This document shows, one piece after another, positions 9,262-18,249 of a stretch of DNA of 64,000 bases (positions are counted from its first letter, which is position 1; each line of letters begins with the position of its first letter). A program made the translations under genes and the position numbers. The stretch is from Prosthecochloris ethylica (GTDB taxonomy: Bacteria; Bacteroidota; Chlorobiia; Chlorobiales; Chlorobiaceae). The notes under the pieces are model-generated. The model ran no database searches. It was not told where the DNA came from and saw only the letters and a list, made by a program, of their open reading frames with translations. The stretch is taken from the NCBI RefSeq assembly GCF_015234275.1, contig NZ_JADGII010000009.1; one strand, 5' to 3'.

Positions 9262-10211
9262 GAGTGCAGGACTCCTCCGGGTTTTCTGTTGGCCAGCTCG
9301 ATGTCATGATACGCTGCCGTCTGGGCAATTCTTCTGGCAAAAAGACGGGCGAAGTCATCGTTGGAACCCAGGCCTTCCATTTCGGTAACGACCTCGATGC
9401 CGGCGTTCTCGAGCTGTCCCCTCCAGGAATCCGGTTCATCGTTATCGATGTCATGATGGGCATGATCACCGGCGGTGATCATGAAGGGCTTCATGAATAC
9501 CTTGCCGACCCCTGCAGCCTGCAGATCGTCAAGAATCTCGTCAACTCCCGGATACCCTTCAACCATGCCGATATGGACCGCTGTTCCGGGATTGCGCTCA
9601 CGAAGCCGGTGAAGCATTTCATGAAAGACTCCCGAAGAGAAAAATTCGTTGCCGTGAGCGACAAAGAGCATGGCAGCCCCCATCTCCCCGGCCCTCTGAA
9701 CATCATGCTGGACAATACCGATCACCTCCTCGAGATCATCGAGGTAATCATGCTCGATACCGTAGGTGCCGAGTGCCGGTCGGGACAGCACCAGCGTATC
9801 GAACGGGGACCAGACCTTCTTGATCGTCCTGATCGACTGCAGAGCGGTGACGTAGGACTTGAGATCTTCGTACTGCTCGCCGTGATAGACATGGGTGGGC
9901 TGGATGACTATGGTCCGGTAATTGTCGCTCTGCAGGCTGCCGATCGCTCCCAGAAAGCTCTGCACGTAGAGCACGTCTTCCGGCACACCCTGCTCGAGCC
10001 ACTTTTCAGGCTTCCGCCTGCGGGCGGACCAGATATTGCGGATCATGTTCGAGGTAAAACTGATACGGACTTCAGCGTCCGGAAACTCATCCTGCACCTT
10101 GTGCCTGATATTCTCCAGCGACTTCAGCGCAGATACGAAGGACGTGCCGAAATGCGCGAGGAGGATCGCCTTGCGGTTTATCTGTTTTCTCTTCGGATAG
10201 GTTCTTGACAT
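9258..10211 (-). CDS. cbiK: Sirohydrochlorin cobaltochelatase CbiK
   Basis: Inserts Co2+ into sirohydrochlorin and commits it to the cobalt-early route. The frame is open for 43 codons upstream, but that part is unlike the family and overlaps cobA. The ATG at 10,211 starts an expected protein of 317 residues (MSRTYPKRK, then ILLAHFGTS). Histidine-containing segments QPTHVYHGEQ and LFVAHGNEF correspond to the metal-binding histidines of CbiK. There is no signal peptide, so the enzyme should be cytoplasmic, unlike some periplasmic CbiK paralogs. No clear ribosome site precedes the ATG; coupling to cobA (19-bp gap) is possible. Confidence 0.9.
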   Translation of the reverse strand: MSRTYPKRKQINRKAILLAHFGTSFVSALKSLENIRHKVQDEFPDAEVRISFTSNMIRNIWSARRRKPEKWLEQGVPEDVLYVQSFLGAIGSLQSDNYRTIVIQPTHVYHGEQYEDLKSYVTALQSIRTIKKVWSPFDTLVLSRPALGTYGIEHDYLDDLEEVIGIVQHDVQRAGEMGAAMLFVAHGNEFFSSGVFHEMLHRLRERNPGTAVHIGMVEGYPGVDEILDDLQAAGVGKVFMKPFMITAGDHAHHDIDNDEPDSWRGQLENAGIEVVTEMEGLGSNDDFARLFARRIAQTAAYHDIELANRKPGGVLHS

Positions 10212-10230
10212 GATGATGGTAACGTCTTTG

Positions 10231-10992
10231 TTATAAGGTCTGCTGCGATACGGGGACGGCATGCTCCCCCACGAGAAACACGACAGGTGTCGGCAACGGT
10301 GTTGTGACCAGGAGAGGGCAGATCGTCCCCAGCGTCGCACAGACGAGCTGCTGATCGGGCATGGATACCCGCGATGCAGCGCAGATCGGAAAATCCGGCG
10401 AAAATCCGGCGTCCAGCAGCCGCTGGCAGATACACTCGAGATGCTTCATTCCCATGTACAGCACAAGCGGAGTACCCTGTTTCAGCAACGCGACCACACT
10501 GTCGAACTCCTCCATCGAGCAGGTGGAGGTATGCCCTGTACTCAATAGTACCGAAGAGGTTCTGTAACGCTCGGTCACAGGAACGTGAAAAAGGTTCGCC
10601 GCCGCTATGCCGGCACTGATTCCGGGAATGACCTCAACCGCGACCTGGCGTTCGGTCAGAAAACGAACCTCTTCGACCCCTCTTCCGAACACGAAGGGAT
10701 CTCCCGCCTTGAGCCGGACACAGAGTGCTCCCCTGCGGGCATAATCGAGCATGAGCTCATTGATGGCATTCTGGCGGTGTGTCTGGTCCTGCCCGTCCCC
10801 GCACCGTTTTCCGACAGCCACCATATCGGCTCCCTTTGCGGCAAGATCGAGGATTTCCCTTGTCACCAGGGAATCATACAGGACGGCATCGGCCTGCTGC
10901 AGCCGTCTGGCAGCCTTCACGGTCATCAACTCCGGATCTCCCGGGCCTGCACCGGCAATCACCACCCGTCCCCCGTTGTGTATTTCAGACAT
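10231..10992 (-). CDS. cobA: Uroporphyrinogen-III C-methyltransferase
   Basis: Methylates uroporphyrinogen III at C2 and C7 to precorrin-2, the entry from heme/chlorophyll precursors into corrinoids. The 253 residues contain IAGAGPGDPELMTVKA (about 12-27), AGDPFVFGRGVEE and VIPGISAGIAAANLFHVPVT. It is a stand-alone SUMT without the CysG dehydrogenase/chelatase domain, so precorrin-2 oxidation must be done by another protein not seen here. In a bacteriochlorophyll producer this branch point would benefit from the riboswitch control upstream. Confidence 0.94.
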   Translation of the reverse strand: MSEIHNGGRVVIAGAGPGDPELMTVKAARRLQQADAVLYDSLVTREILDLAAKGADMVAVGKRCGDGQDQTHRQNAINELMLDYARRGALCVRLKAGDPFVFGRGVEEVRFLTERQVAVEVIPGISAGIAAANLFHVPVTERYRTSSVLLSTGHTSTCSMEEFDSVVALLKQGTPLVLYMGMKHLECICQRLLDAGFSPDFPICAASRVSMPDQQLVCATLGTICPLLVTTPLPTPVVFLVGEHAVPVSQQTL

Positions 10993-11004
10993 GATACATC
11001 GTTC

Positions 11005-12507
11005 TTAATTCTGTTTTCCAAGGAGGAGATCGAACTCCAGCCTGTCATAAAAATGCTTGTTGCGCAGCAGGGAGATATCGAGCTCGGCTGTGCAGGACTG
11101 ACTTGCCGACAGCGCATGAACCTCTTCCCAGCGGTAGTGACCGACGGGAGGCTTGCAGATAAAAGCGTTGTCGGGGGAACAGACCGCCAGTGCCACCTGC
11201 TCGATCGACCTCGAACCGAGGACACTGCGATCGAGGGCATTGCAGGAGCGAGCGGAACACACGACCAGATCACACCCCTGCTTGGCAAGGGCGGTCACGT
11301 ATTCAGGATGATAGAGCTCCTCCCTGCCTGCAAGAGCAATGCGCGCTTTGTCAAGGTCAATCATCACGCTTTCCGGACCTCCCTCCCTGACGACATGCAC
11401 CCGGCCGCTGCGCTCCGCGCAGATCATGCTGAATCCGTCCGTACCAGGGATTGCGGAGCAGACAGCCACCCCCAAACGTGATGCCATGCCGCTGAGGAGC
11501 CCTGCCGCCCACTCCCTGTCTGCCGTCTCGCCGGCAGGCAGGACCAGGAGGTCAGGGCGCTGTCCGGCGTGCTCGTCAAGCAGCACATCGAGCCTGCCTT
11601 GCATAAAAAGATCGTGCGGATCGGCTGGCAGGCAGGTGACAGTCAGGGGGCCCGGCTCGGGCAGGTCGCAGTAGGAGGTCATATCCGTTGCGTAGCGCAT
11701 ATCCAGGTACATCGGCGCATATCTCGCGGGAGTCCTCGATGCCAGCCGCCGGGCTCTTTTCGACGGAATCATTCCGTTTTCAAGGGGGATGTGCACAGAA
11801 AACACCCTGGAGTCACAGCTGCTTGCCGCGAAGAGTTCTTCGCCATCGGGCGAGCATACAGAGCTCCAGGCATCCTCGCACGACATGGTCCTGTCGTGAC
11901 CTCCACGATTGCAGGCGGCAAGGTACACCCCGTTTTCCCGCGCACGCACCTGCCACAGCTCCCTCGGGTCCAGCGACCCCGACGGCCAGTTTGCAGGAAC
12001 AAGCAGAAGATCGGCCCCCCTGAGCGCCGACATCCGGGCAAGAGACCCGTAATAGGTATCGGAGCAGATCACGACAGCGATCCGGCCCCAGGGTGTATCG
12101 AAGGTATTGGGCTGGCCGGGACTTCCTGCGCATGCCCAGCGCACCTCGGCTGTCACCTTACGGTAACTGAACAAGAGCCTGCCGTCAGGACCGATCACAG
12201 CCGCGGCATTGTAGTAAATGTCCGTCCCTGCGTCTTTTTCGGCATAGCCGAAGACGATATAGCATCCATGGCGGGAAGCGATCAGCGAGAGCTCCTGCAC
12301 CACAGGGCCGTCATACTCTTCGACCAGCGGAGCGATATCCTCCCGTGAACGGAAGCTGTAGCCGGTAAGCCCCAGCTCGGTATTCACGATAATATCCGCC
12401 CCGTTTCCTGCCGCCTCACGGTTGAGGTTCAGAAGTTCGCGACGGTTTGCCGCAACATCACCATGCCTGATATCGGCATGAACCAGTGCGATTGTCAGTC
12501 TTTCCAT
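11005..12507 (-). CDS. Tandem-domain nitrilase-superfamily amidohydrolase in the cobalamin unit
   Basis: A 500-residue protein of two carbon-nitrogen hydrolase domains. The first (about 1-250) has the full triad: Glu44 in NTELGLTG, Lys117 in SYRKV, Cys148 in VVICSDTYYG. The second (about 285-500) keeps the fold pattern (PDLLVLPAGE; HPEYVTALAKQGCDLVV), but where the nucleophile belongs it reads LAGREELYHPEY with no Cys. Lying between cbiZ and cobA with a 13-bp overlap to cbiZ, it is likely to act on an amide or nitrile of a corrinoid or a related precursor. That substrate is inferred from position only. Nitrilase members with glutaminase, amidase or acyltransferase activity cannot be told apart by eye. 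Confidence 0.75.
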   Translation of the reverse strand: MERLTIALVHADIRHGDVAANRRELLNLNREAAGNGADIIVNTELGLTGYSFRSREDIAPLVEEYDGPVVQELSLIASRHGCYIVFGYAEKDAGTDIYYNAAAVIGPDGRLLFSYRKVTAEVRWACAGSPGQPNTFDTPWGRIAVVICSDTYYGSLARMSALRGADLLLVPANWPSGSLDPRELWQVRARENGVYLAACNRGGHDRTMSCEDAWSSVCSPDGEELFAASSCDSRVFSVHIPLENGMIPSKRARRLASRTPARYAPMYLDMRYATDMTSYCDLPEPGPLTVTCLPADPHDLFMQGRLDVLLDEHAGQRPDLLVLPAGETADREWAAGLLSGMASRLGVAVCSAIPGTDGFSMICAERSGRVHVVREGGPESVMIDLDKARIALAGREELYHPEYVTALAKQGCDLVVCSARSCNALDRSVLGSRSIEQVALAVCSPDNAFICKPPVGHYRWEEVHALSASQSCTAELDISLLRNKHFYDRLEFDLLLGKQN

Positions 12508-13661
12508 TTTTCACTGTACCCCAGCGCGCAGCACGCAAAAAGAAATTCAAGAAATTCGTCGTTACCTGTTCCCGCGGCTTCATGCTCGAGCTGGCCGGCA
12601 TAACGGCTGGAGTGCTCATGCCGATGGGCCACTGCCGCTGCAAGCAATGCGCCATAGAGCACGAGCTGCTCTTTCCAGCAGGATTCAGGCAGAATCCCCC
12701 AGGCCGTCTTGTCGCGCAGGTGAACGAGCGCACAGGCAGCCCCGACCGCCATGGGGTCGCGGTCGAAGCCGTCAAAATTGCGCTGAAAGACTCCCCCCGT
12801 CTCGTCATCGAGCCTCGCTGTTATGGCGTCGACCATGCTGTCACGAGTTGCACCGAACCGCCTGATATGGGCGAGAACGGAACGCTGGCTTTCGGGAGTG
12901 AGACCGTTCTGCAGGGACAGGGTTTTACGGATTGCCTGCTGGACAGACCGGCCGATCAGCTCCCCGAGCTTGGCGTGTTTGCCGGCACTCGTCAGGGGCT
13001 GCTCGCCGGTCAGAGCCGACGCGACAGCAATCTGGTCGGTCCCTGTTCCGGTCGCCAGGCCGTCTGAATAGCGTGAGGATACGGCAAGCTCCTGGAGAAC
13101 CGCGGTTTTCGCTTCGGTAGCGGTCATGATGGAGCGCACCATGGCCCCCCTGCTGAGCTCGCGGTTGATGACGAGGATGGTATTGATCGTCCCCGCAGGC
13201 TCCTTCCCTGCAGCATCGAGCGGCCGGAACGAGCCGTTCTCCTCCCATACCGAGGCAGGATCCCCGACCCTGCCGGCATTTCCCTCGACGCCTCCGGTAC
13301 ATATCGCCGTCACCTCCAGCCCCCTGAAGCGCTCTGTTTCGATGGCGGCGTAATTCATGTTGGCCGCCGTCCCGAGCGATGCGCTGTTGGGGGGAAGCGC
13401 GTAACGGCTGCACAATCCGGAAAGGTAGTCTTCAGGATTGGAGATGATCGTTTTCAGCTCTTTTCTCGAATGAGCCGCTGGTTCACAGGACTGGTGGTTG
13501 AATACGCACTCCAGTCCGTCATGCAGCCCTCCATTGACACGGCAGGTCGAAATAACCTGATGGGGTTTGAGAAACTGCACGACAAGCATCTTGTCGACCC
13601 TGTGCACCTCTACGTTGCCATATGTTCCAAGCTTCATCGCATCATCGGTTTTGTTCACCAT
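12495..13661 (-). CDS. cbiZ: Adenosylcobinamide amidohydrolase CbiZ
   Basis: Hydrolyses the aminopropanol (or nucleotide-loop) amide of corrinoids, giving adenosylcobyrate for rebuilding with the cell's own lower ligand. The 388 residues carry the CbiZ signature block: AANMNYAAIE, then AICTGGVEGNAGRVGDPA and GTINTILVIN, with DGLATGTGTDQIAVAS downstream. It lies directly beneath the corrinoid importer, the usual context for salvage. An in-frame ATG lies 8 codons downstream; I chose 13,661 because it follows the upstream stop by 2 bp. Confidence 0.88.
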   Translation of the reverse strand: MVNKTDDAMKLGTYGNVEVHRVDKMLVVQFLKPHQVISTCRVNGGLHDGLECVFNHQSCEPAAHSRKELKTIISNPEDYLSGLCSRYALPPNSASLGTAANMNYAAIETERFRGLEVTAICTGGVEGNAGRVGDPASVWEENGSFRPLDAAGKEPAGTINTILVINRELSRGAMVRSIMTATEAKTAVLQELAVSSRYSDGLATGTGTDQIAVASALTGEQPLTSAGKHAKLGELIGRSVQQAIRKTLSLQNGLTPESQRSVLAHIRRFGATRDSMVDAITARLDDETGGVFQRNFDGFDRDPMAVGAACALVHLRDKTAWGILPESCWKEQLVLYGALLAAAVAHRHEHSSRYAGQLEHEAAGTGNDEFLEFLFACCALGYSEKWKD

Positions 13662-13663
13662 GC

Positions 13664-14845
13664 TCAGCGAGCATCGTTGTAAAGCAGCCTGTGATAATAG
13701 ACCAGGTCATGGTCCGGGAGAAGATCCGGATGGAAAATACGGATAAGATCGGCAAGGATGACATGGGGTTCGGTCATGCCCACATCCCAGAAACGGCTTC
13801 TTCCGTTTGAAAAACGCGAATGGTTGTTGTTGTACACCGTCTTCTGCCTGACGCTTGTAAACAGACCATACCGGCGATCCATCCCGAGAAGCGCGTCGAG
13901 GTCCCTGACCCTGAAATGGGTATTCACCCAGTACCCGGCTCGTATGCCCGCGTCCATCGCAACCTCGTGGCTGAGAATATGCCCCCTCTCGAGCCCCAGG
14001 CCTTCATAGAGATACGAAGCTCCTGCATGGTCGAGCATCGTGGCGAACCACCGGGAAGACCCCATCGTCGACCATGCCCCTTTCCTGCTGTACCCTGCAA
14101 TCACCGAAGGCCGCTGGTCTAAGTTCCGGGTCTTCTGCTGCAGCTCGAGATACGCTTTTTCGCGCTCCCGGAAAAGTGCCGCCGCAAGGCTGTCCTGCTG
14201 GAAAAACGCGCCCATGAACTTGATCCACTCGAGAGTCCCGAGAGGGTGCTCCTCGAGCGATGCACAGAAATAGCCGGTCGACAGGCCATAAGCTCTCATT
14301 TTTTCGAAAACATCCGACGAGACGCTCGAAACGTTGACGAAAGCGAGATCGGGGTCGAGCCTGAGCAGGGTTTCCATGTTCATCCTCCGCATGAATCCTG
14401 TAACCGCAAGCTCCCCGCTGTCGATCTTCTCGTGCACCTGCTCGTGACCGATTCTTGTTTTTCCCGATACACCCCTGATTGCCCCGAAAGCGCCCAGCAT
14501 ATCGAGAAGCGACACCTGGAACCCGTTTTCGCAGGTGACGCTTTTCAGCGGGATGCGGAGCACGGTGGCTCCATCGGAATTGTTCGGGAGAGGCCTGTGC
14601 TCCGGAACGAGAATATAGGTATGCTCGAGCGAATGCTCGGGAGACGCCACCCTGACAACCCGGTAACCGGACTGCCAGCCCAGAGAGAACTTGCGGGCAT
14701 AGACAACCTCCGGCTGTTCAGGTTCAGCGGACCGCTCCCGGGCGCCGTGTTCCTGCGACGGATTGCATCCGGAAAACAGCAGTGCAGCTGCAATCAGCAG
14801 CCAGAGGCAGGCAGCCCCGAAGCTCTGTGCAGACAGGCCACGCAT
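13664..14845 (-). CDS. Periplasmic binding lipoprotein of a corrinoid/siderophore-type ABC importer (second copy)
   Basis: A 393-residue protein with a signal sequence ending in LLFSGC, so Cys27 is the likely lipidated residue. The body has the two-lobed helical-backbone metal-receptor pattern: LETLLRLDPDLAFVN-type lobe motif, RPSVIAG, then HAGASYL and a C-terminal IFHPDLLPDH. It resembles the protein at 17,005 over most of its length (shared GAW, DAGASY, VYNNN and HPD blocks), so the two are paralogs serving one permease. It overlaps the ATPase stop by 1 bp (TGATG) and has GGGAG upstream. Corrinoid as ligand is inferred from the riboswitch unit. Confidence 0.8.
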   Translation of the reverse strand: MRGLSAQSFGAACLWLLIAAALLFSGCNPSQEHGARERSAEPEQPEVVYARKFSLGWQSGYRVVRVASPEHSLEHTYILVPEHRPLPNNSDGATVLRIPLKSVTCENGFQVSLLDMLGAFGAIRGVSGKTRIGHEQVHEKIDSGELAVTGFMRRMNMETLLRLDPDLAFVNVSSVSSDVFEKMRAYGLSTGYFCASLEEHPLGTLEWIKFMGAFFQQDSLAAALFREREKAYLELQQKTRNLDQRPSVIAGYSRKGAWSTMGSSRWFATMLDHAGASYLYEGLGLERGHILSHEVAMDAGIRAGYWVNTHFRVRDLDALLGMDRRYGLFTSVRQKTVYNNNHSRFSNGRSRFWDVGMTEPHVILADLIRIFHPDLLPDHDLVYYHRLLYNDAR

Positions 14846-15918
14846 CAGGCTCCCTTCCTCTGCTCGAGAGCGTCGATCAATGAACAGATATCACAGCAGT
14901 CATGTACCCCGCCCCTGCCGTCCACATATGTCCATGCACGTTCGTCCTCCCGGCCGCGGATCTCGACCCGGAACGGTATGTCCGGTCCACTGACAACCCG
15001 GAACCCTTTCCGCTCGAGGGCCCGCCGTGTCCAGTAGGCTTCGGCTCCGTCCCCGACAAGCCCGATGGTCTCTTCAGGCTCGTGATGAATTCTGAACGAC
15101 CCAGAATGCCGGTCGAACTCGAAACCGTTACGCTTGAACGCCCCCTCGAGACGGCCGTCTAACACAAGTTCTTCGGGCATTCCGGACACCATGTCCGCAG
15201 GAGAGCCATCGCGACCGGGCGCTCCCATGAGCCAGATCCTGTCTGCTGCCTGGAGAGCCAGGTCAAGTTCGTGCGTCGACATGACAACGGCTTTTCCCTG
15301 CTTTCTGGCAAGCTCTTTCAACAGGCGCATGACCTCGATCCGGTTCGGGAGGTCAAGATGAGCTGTCGGCTCGTCGAGCATGATGACCGGCGTATCCTGA
15401 GCGAGGGCCCGGGCGATCATCACCTTCTGCCGTTCCCCGTCGCTCAGATCGCTGATATGGCGTGAGGCAAAACGGCGAATCCCGGTGCTCTCTATCGCGT
15501 GGCGCACCACCTCTTCATCCTTCTCGGACAACCGTCCCATCCACCCGGTATAGGGATAACGCCCCAGAGCCACCAGTGCATAGACGTTCAGGTTCCCGGT
15601 CGCCACCCTGTCCGTCAGGACCAGGCTCAGTTTTCGGGCCATTTCCTTGGGAGACATGCGGCTGATCTCCCTGTCCTCCAGCGTCACCTGCCCGCCAAGC
15701 GCTTTCTGCACACCGGCAAGCGTACGCATGAGTGTCGATTTGCCGGAACCGTTCGGTCCGAGCAGGCATACCAGTTCCCCCTGCCTGAGAGTGAGGGAAA
15801 GATGCCCGGCAACGACCCTGTCCATGTACCTGCGGCCATGCGTGGCTGCAGCCGATGCTGGCCGGCGAATCCTGTAACCGATTTCGAGATCCCGTGTCTG
15901 CAAAAGAGCACTGTTCAT
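14845..15918 (-). CDS. btuD: ABC importer ATPase (BtuD/FecE type) with a Cys-containing C-terminal extension
   Basis: Energises import of corrinoid through the adjacent permease. Walker A is GPNGSGKST (54-62), signature LSDGERQK (158-165), Walker B VIMLDEPT (178-185), switch His in STHELDLAL. The Q-loop position reads LVLTDRV, a known variation in FecE-like ATPases. The catalytic domain ends near residue 265. About 90 further residues (FEFDRHSGSF, GLVGDGAEAYWTRRALERKG, then CCDIC near the C-terminus) exceed the usual length of about 255 and may form a regulatory domain. It overlaps the permease gene by 4 bp. Confidence 0.88.
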   Translation of the reverse strand: MNSALLQTRDLEIGYRIRRPASAAATHGRRYMDRVVAGHLSLTLRQGELVCLLGPNGSGKSTLMRTLAGVQKALGGQVTLEDREISRMSPKEMARKLSLVLTDRVATGNLNVYALVALGRYPYTGWMGRLSEKDEEVVRHAIESTGIRRFASRHISDLSDGERQKVMIARALAQDTPVIMLDEPTAHLDLPNRIEVMRLLKELARKQGKAVVMSTHELDLALQAADRIWLMGAPGRDGSPADMVSGMPEELVLDGRLEGAFKRNGFEFDRHSGSFRIHHEPEETIGLVGDGAEAYWTRRALERKGFRVVSGPDIPFRVEIRGREDERAWTYVDGRGGVHDCCDICSLIDALEQRKGA

Positions 15919-17003
15919 GAGAATGAAGACTTCAGGTTTCTGTTTTTCATGATGACCCAGATCACCACGGGTGAACCGATAAGCGCCGTGACGGCGTTGA
16001 TCGGCAGCGTAGTCTGGCTTCCCGGCATCTGGGCGATAATGTCACACACCAGCATCACAAGGGCCCCCATCAGACAGACACCCGGCATCAGGAAACGGTG
16101 GTCCGAGGTATCGAGTATCGAGCGTGTCAGGTGCGGCACGGCAATACCGATGAAACCGATCGGACCGCAGAAACCGGTCACGCTCCCGGCAAGCAGGCTG
16201 GTTGCCGCGATGACCGTCACCCTGACGTAGAACGTGCTCATGCCGAGGCTTCGGGCATAATTCTCACCGAGCAGCATGACATTGAGAGACTTCGATGCCG
16301 CAAAAGAGACCAGGAGACCGATACCGATGACCGCCGCGAGCACCCAGAGCTGATTGCCAAGCACCCCCCCGAGGCTGCCGAACGTCCAGATAAGGTAGTC
16401 CTGTATCTCTTCCGGTTCGCTGAAATACTGCCAGATACTGATAAGGGAAACCGTAATGTTTCCTACCATGATACCGACAATCAGCAGCACGATATTATCC
16501 TTGATCCTGACCGCTATTGCCAGAACGACCAGCAGCACGCAAGCCGCACCGAGCGTAGCGGAGATCACGATCAGCCAGCTCCCCCCGAGCCCGAGCTGTC
16601 GGATGGCAAACGCGTTGGCTGCGGAACCGGAGGCAAGCATCACCATCGCCACCCCGAGACTGGCACCGGCTGAAATACCGAGTACCGAAGGACCGGCAAG
16701 CGGGTTGCGGAACAGTGTCTGCATCTGCAGTCCGCTCACCGAAAGAGCCGCCCCCGCCAGCACGGCGGTCACGGCTTTCGGCAGCCGAATATAGGTAACG
16801 ATCTTGTCCCAGGCCTCGATGTCCGAGCCGTTGCCCATAAGGATGGAGACCACACTCGATAAAGGAATCCTCACCGAGCCAAGCACGAGGTCCAGCAGAA
16901 AAAAGAGAACCACCAGTGCCAGAAGCACCATTACGAGAGGAAGGCGCAGGGTAAGCCGGGGCCAGGGATGCGCGCCCCCGGATGCGGTATCATCAACACT
17001 CAT
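15915..17003 (-). CDS. btuC: ABC importer permease (BtuC/FecCD family)
   Basis: A 362-residue inner-membrane protein with about ten hydrophobic spans. Family motifs include RLPKAVTAVLAGAALSVSGLQMQTLFRNPLA with GPSVLGISAGASLG (the substrate-passage region), and CGPIGFIGIAVPHLTR, the loop that contacts the ATPase. The N-terminus SVDDTASGGAHPWPR is cytoplasmic and has no signal peptide. Expected to work as a homodimer with the ATPase at 14,845 and either of the two flanking binding lipoproteins. Confidence 0.92.
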   Translation of the reverse strand: MSVDDTASGGAHPWPRLTLRLPLVMVLLALVVLFFLLDLVLGSVRIPLSSVVSILMGNGSDIEAWDKIVTYIRLPKAVTAVLAGAALSVSGLQMQTLFRNPLAGPSVLGISAGASLGVAMVMLASGSAANAFAIRQLGLGGSWLIVISATLGAACVLLVVLAIAVRIKDNIVLLIVGIMVGNITVSLISIWQYFSEPEEIQDYLIWTFGSLGGVLGNQLWVLAAVIGIGLLVSFAASKSLNVMLLGENYARSLGMSTFYVRVTVIAATSLLAGSVTGFCGPIGFIGIAVPHLTRSILDTSDHRFLMPGVCLMGALVMLVCDIIAQMPGSQTTLPINAVTALIGSPVVIWVIMKNRNLKSSFS

Positions 17004-17004
17004 G

Positions 17005-18249
17005 TCAATCGATCAGATGGTAAAACGTTAGCGAATCATCCTGAAACCCTTCACGCTCCGCAATGTCAGGGTGCAGAATCATGATCAGGTCCTTGAGAAT
17101 CCGTTCGGGCTGGACAACACCGAACTCCCAGTAGGCATTGCCCCCTGCCGGGTTGAGCAGGCGGTTGTTGTTATAGACCCTGCCATTCTGCACGGAAGAA
17201 AAATCCCGGAAGCGCAGGTCGTTCGAAAGCAGTTCATCGAGATTCAGCACGGTTCCCGGATTGAGCCAGAAATCCGCATCGAGCGCTACCTGGTACACCG
17301 GCTCGATATCCATCTTGATGCTTCCGGTTGTCTTCAGGTCACTCCAGTGGTACGATGCGCCTGCATCCCGCAAGAGTGCCGCCACATAACTGTCGCCACC
17401 GGGAACGAACCACGCATCCTTTCTTGGCAGGCCTGAAATAACCGACGGTCTGTCGGCAACATCGCGAGTACGGGCTTGCAGGCCGTGATATGCCTCCCTG
17501 ATCCGACTGAATTTTTCATGCGCGAGCTGCTCCTCGCCGAACAACGCAGCATACAGCTTCACCCACTCCGCTCTTCCCAGTGGAGAGGACTCGAGCCACT
17601 CGGATACGACAACGACAGGAATACCGGCATCGATAATGGCATTGTACTCGGTTCTCCTGGCCGGAGGGAGAGCGGTCGCAATAATGAGATCGGGATCGAG
17701 CTCGAGAATGACTTCAAGGTTCGGGCTGAACGGCATGCCGATCTCCGTGATCTGTCCATCCTGAATTCTCTCCTGCACCGAAGGGGTATTGACAAATTCC
17801 GGACGGGCGACCCCGATAATCCTGTCGGTGCACTCAAGCAGATCGATGAAACCGATATGGGTCGTAGAAAACACAGCCACCCTCTCGACAGGGGTCCTGA
17901 CGACAATATGATCATCATACCCTTCCGGCACCGGCTGTCCGGGATCGAGCAGCAGGTAACTCAGCAGGCCGTCGTTGCCATGAACACCGGCCCGGACGTC
18001 GAGCGTCCGGAACCCGGCAAACTCGTTGATGGAAAACCCTCCGGCATACTCGAGACCGTTACCGGCAAGCGCGTTTTCTGGCTCGGCACGCTCCGGGGCC
18101 TCCTCGCCGTCACCAGGGTTCTCTGCAGAACAGCCGAAAAAAAGAAGACAGACCGCAAGCAGAAGCATCGGCATCACTGCCGATAACCGCCCTGCGCCAG
18201 ATACCGCGGTTCCACGCGGCCAACCGCATGCCGCAACCCGCTCAGTCAT
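17005..18249 (-). CDS. Periplasmic binding lipoprotein of the corrinoid importer (first copy)
   Basis: A 414-residue binding protein when started at the ATG at 18,249, which overlaps the ferredoxin stop as ATGA; an ATG 4 codons upstream is less likely. The long N-terminus ends in a hydrophobic stretch and LLFFGC (Cys40), a slightly unusual lipobox. A low-complexity acidic linker follows, then lobes with VAVFSTTHIGFIDLL, NLEVILELDPDLIIA, DRPSVISGLPRKDAWF and ILHPDIAEREG. It is a paralog of the 13,664 protein. The family includes siderophore and corrinoid receptors; the riboswitch-controlled context favours corrinoids. Confidence 0.8.
   Translation of the reverse strand: MTERVAACGWPRGTAVSGAGRLSAVMPMLLLAVCLLFFGCSAENPGDGEEAPERAEPENALAGNGLEYAGGFSINEFAGFRTLDVRAGVHGNDGLLSYLLLDPGQPVPEGYDDHIVVRTPVERVAVFSTTHIGFIDLLECTDRIIGVARPEFVNTPSVQERIQDGQITEIGMPFSPNLEVILELDPDLIIATALPPARRTEYNAIIDAGIPVVVVSEWLESSPLGRAEWVKLYAALFGEEQLAHEKFSRIREAYHGLQARTRDVADRPSVISGLPRKDAWFVPGGDSYVAALLRDAGASYHWSDLKTTGSIKMDIEPVYQVALDADFWLNPGTVLNLDELLSNDLRFRDFSSVQNGRVYNNNRLLNPAGGNAYWEFGVVQPERILKDLIMILHPDIAEREGFQDDSLTFYHLID

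Noticed and set aside
10212..10340. Upstream extension of CbiK by 43 codons
   Set aside because: The segment overlaps cobA, is rich in Arg/Ser, and is unlike CbiK; there is also no signal peptide in it.
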